Shown piece after piece: positions 12,332-13,377 of a stretch of DNA of 13,377 nucleotides. How positions within the stretch are numbered: position 1 is the first letter of the stretch; each line of letters starts with the position of its first letter. This DNA is from B1SED10-75 sp964636865 (GTDB lineage: Bacteria; Bacillota; Dethiobacteria; DTU022; PWGO01): contig CAZWVJ010000038.1 of the NCBI GenBank assembly GCA_964636865.1, forward strand, positions 1 through 13,377. Direction: 5' to 3'. Under the pieces are notes generated by a model, which worked only from the letters and a program-made list of their open reading frames with translations, was not told where the DNA came from and did no database searches. The position numbers and the translations under genes were made by a program.

Positions 12332-13377
12332 TTATAATTGTCTGGAGATAATTTCCAGCATTATTTCATCTGTCCCGCCACCAATTCTGGCCAGGCGACT
12401 ATCTCTCCAGATTCTTTCTATAGGATATTCTGTGGTGTAACCGTAGCCCCCGTGCAACTGCAGAGCTTCATCGGCAATCTTAAACGAAACCCTGGTAGCA
12501 TAGTACTTGGCCATGGATATTTCTTTAGCGGGAAATTCACCCATATTTATCTTGCTTGCCACATGGTAGGAAAGTTGCCGGGCAGCTTCCAGTTCAGTGG
12601 CCAATTCCGCAAGGCGGTGGCGAATTGCCTGAAACTTGATAATAGGGCGTCCGAACTGCTGTCTTTCCTTTAGATATTTAATAGTAATATCCAAGGTCAT
12701 TTGTGCCCCGGCCACCGATGAAAGGGCACCATACAACCTCTCCGGTTGCAATTCCCACATAATACTGTAAAAACCCTGGCCTATTTCGCCCAGACGATTT
12801 TTATCCGGTACTACGCAGTCCTGAAATGCAAGTTCTGCCGTATCAGAAGAACGCATACCCACTTTATCCAATTTCCTGGAAACCGAAAAACCTTCTGTAT
12901 CAGTATCTACCACAAATAAAGTGACACCCTGCGCACCTTCTGATTCCGGATCCCTGGTCACTACTATGGCAAAATCAGCTCTATTTCCATTGGTAATGAA
13001 TATTTTTTGACCGTTAATAATCCAATTATCTCCATCTTGCTTGGCAGTAGTCCGGATGGAAGCCACATCCGAACCGGCATCGGGTTCACTGATGCCCAGG
13101 CACCCGATCTTTTCTCCTTGTAGGGCAGGCTTAAGATAACGCTGCCTGATATCTTCCGAACCTATTTTGTGAAGAAGTGGGCACACCATATCCGTCTGTA
13201 CTCCCACCCCTAAAGCAACTCCTCCGGAGTTACAACGCATCATCTCTTCAGCAAGTACTACTCCCGAAAGATAGTCTCCTCCTTCTCCTCCATATTCTTC
13301 AGGATAATGGACACCCAAAAAGCCCAATTCTCCCAATCGCTTGAACACCCAGTTAGGGAATTCACCGGCTTCCTCCC
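12332..13377 (-). CDS. Acyl-CoA dehydrogenase (LCAD/IVD type), 5' end outside window
   Basis: FAD-dependent alpha,beta-dehydrogenation of an acyl-CoA, passing electrons to electron-transfer flavoprotein. The frame stays open to the window edge: nine codons upstream of GTG 13348 read EEAGEFPNW, normal ACAD N-terminal sequence, so this GTG is an internal Val and about 30-40 residues are missing. Counting from that Val, the FAD/substrate signature ISEPDAGSDVAS is at 86-97 and the second signature (QLHGGYG, RDSRLARIGGGTDEI) at 297-329. The catalytic Glu is in QPERL (E203), the helix-G position of long-chain and isovaleryl-CoA dehydrogenases. The MCAD position (E-G-T) is Gly here. A 116-base gap to thiolase B holds a 5-bp hairpin (12315-12330) without a U tract in this direction and a run of seven C, so co-transcription is possible. 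It probably serves the same acyl-CoA pathway as the thiolase-like genes. Confidence 0.95.
   Translation of the reverse strand, partial: EEAGEFPNWVFKRLGELGFLGVHYPEEYGGEGGDYLSGVVLAEEMMRCNSGGVALGVGVQTDMVCPLLHKIGSEDIRQRYLKPALQGEKIGCLGISEPDAGSDVASIRTTAKQDGDNWIINGQKIFITNGNRADFAIVVTRDPESEGAQGVTLFVVDTDTEGFSVSRKLDKVGMRSSDTAELAFQDCVVPDKNRLGEIGQGFYSIMWELQPERLYGALSSVAGAQMTLDITIKYLKERQQFGRPIIKFQAIRHRLAELATELEAARQLSYHVASKINMGEFPAKEISMAKYYATRVSFKIADEALQLHGGYGYTTEYPIERIWRDSRLARIGGGTDEIMLEIISRQL

Overview
This looks like a chromosomal segment of an anaerobic, low-GC, Gram-positive bacterium of the Clostridia, probably in the Peptococcaceae/Syntrophomonadaceae neighbourhood. The evidence is the Firmicutes-type 16S 5' end, the rRNA leader with a Gram-positive boxA, strong AAGGAGG ribosome sites, and a TyrZ-like tyrosyl-tRNA synthetase. 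The gene content (two long-chain acyl-CoA ligases, an acyl-CoA dehydrogenase, thiolase-fold proteins) suggests fatty-acid or other acyl-CoA catabolism. The genus assignment is inference only. Every gene, including the rRNA operon, lies on the minus strand, as expected for a leading-strand segment, so the window reads right to left.

Right part (13377 to 8895): a tightly spaced run. A 5'-truncated acyl-CoA dehydrogenase of the LCAD/IVD type is followed by two thiolase-superfamily proteins and two small DUF35 (zinc ribbon plus OB fold) proteins. Gaps among the last four are 14 to 25 bases, with ribosome sites overlapping the preceding stop codons. Both thiolase-like proteins lack the nucleophilic Cys, the usual active-site His of the GHP motif, and the C-terminal Cys. 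One has Tyr in the E-V-Y-D-A-F-A motif, as in Ltp2-type retro-aldolases that work with a DUF35 partner. I infer an acyl-CoA C-C bond-cleaving or bond-forming complex of unknown substrate.

Middle (8894 to 4540): a 438-base intergenic region holds a possible structured RNA or MITE-like element closed by about 20 paired bases, then an intrinsic terminator. Two tandem paralogous AMP-forming long-chain acyl-CoA synthetases follow, ending at a 14-bp-stem bidirectional terminator. These ligases could supply the CoA thioesters used by the upstream enzymes.

Left part (4463 to 1): an extended -10 promoter precedes a 50-residue small ORF whose end overlaps galT. galT is followed three bases later by galK (TTG start), so this is a Leloir galactose operon. 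It ends in a pair of GGGAC/GTCCC palindromic repeats. tyrS follows, then a near-consensus rRNA promoter, a leader with boxA, and the first ~345 nt of a 16S rRNA gene running off the left edge.
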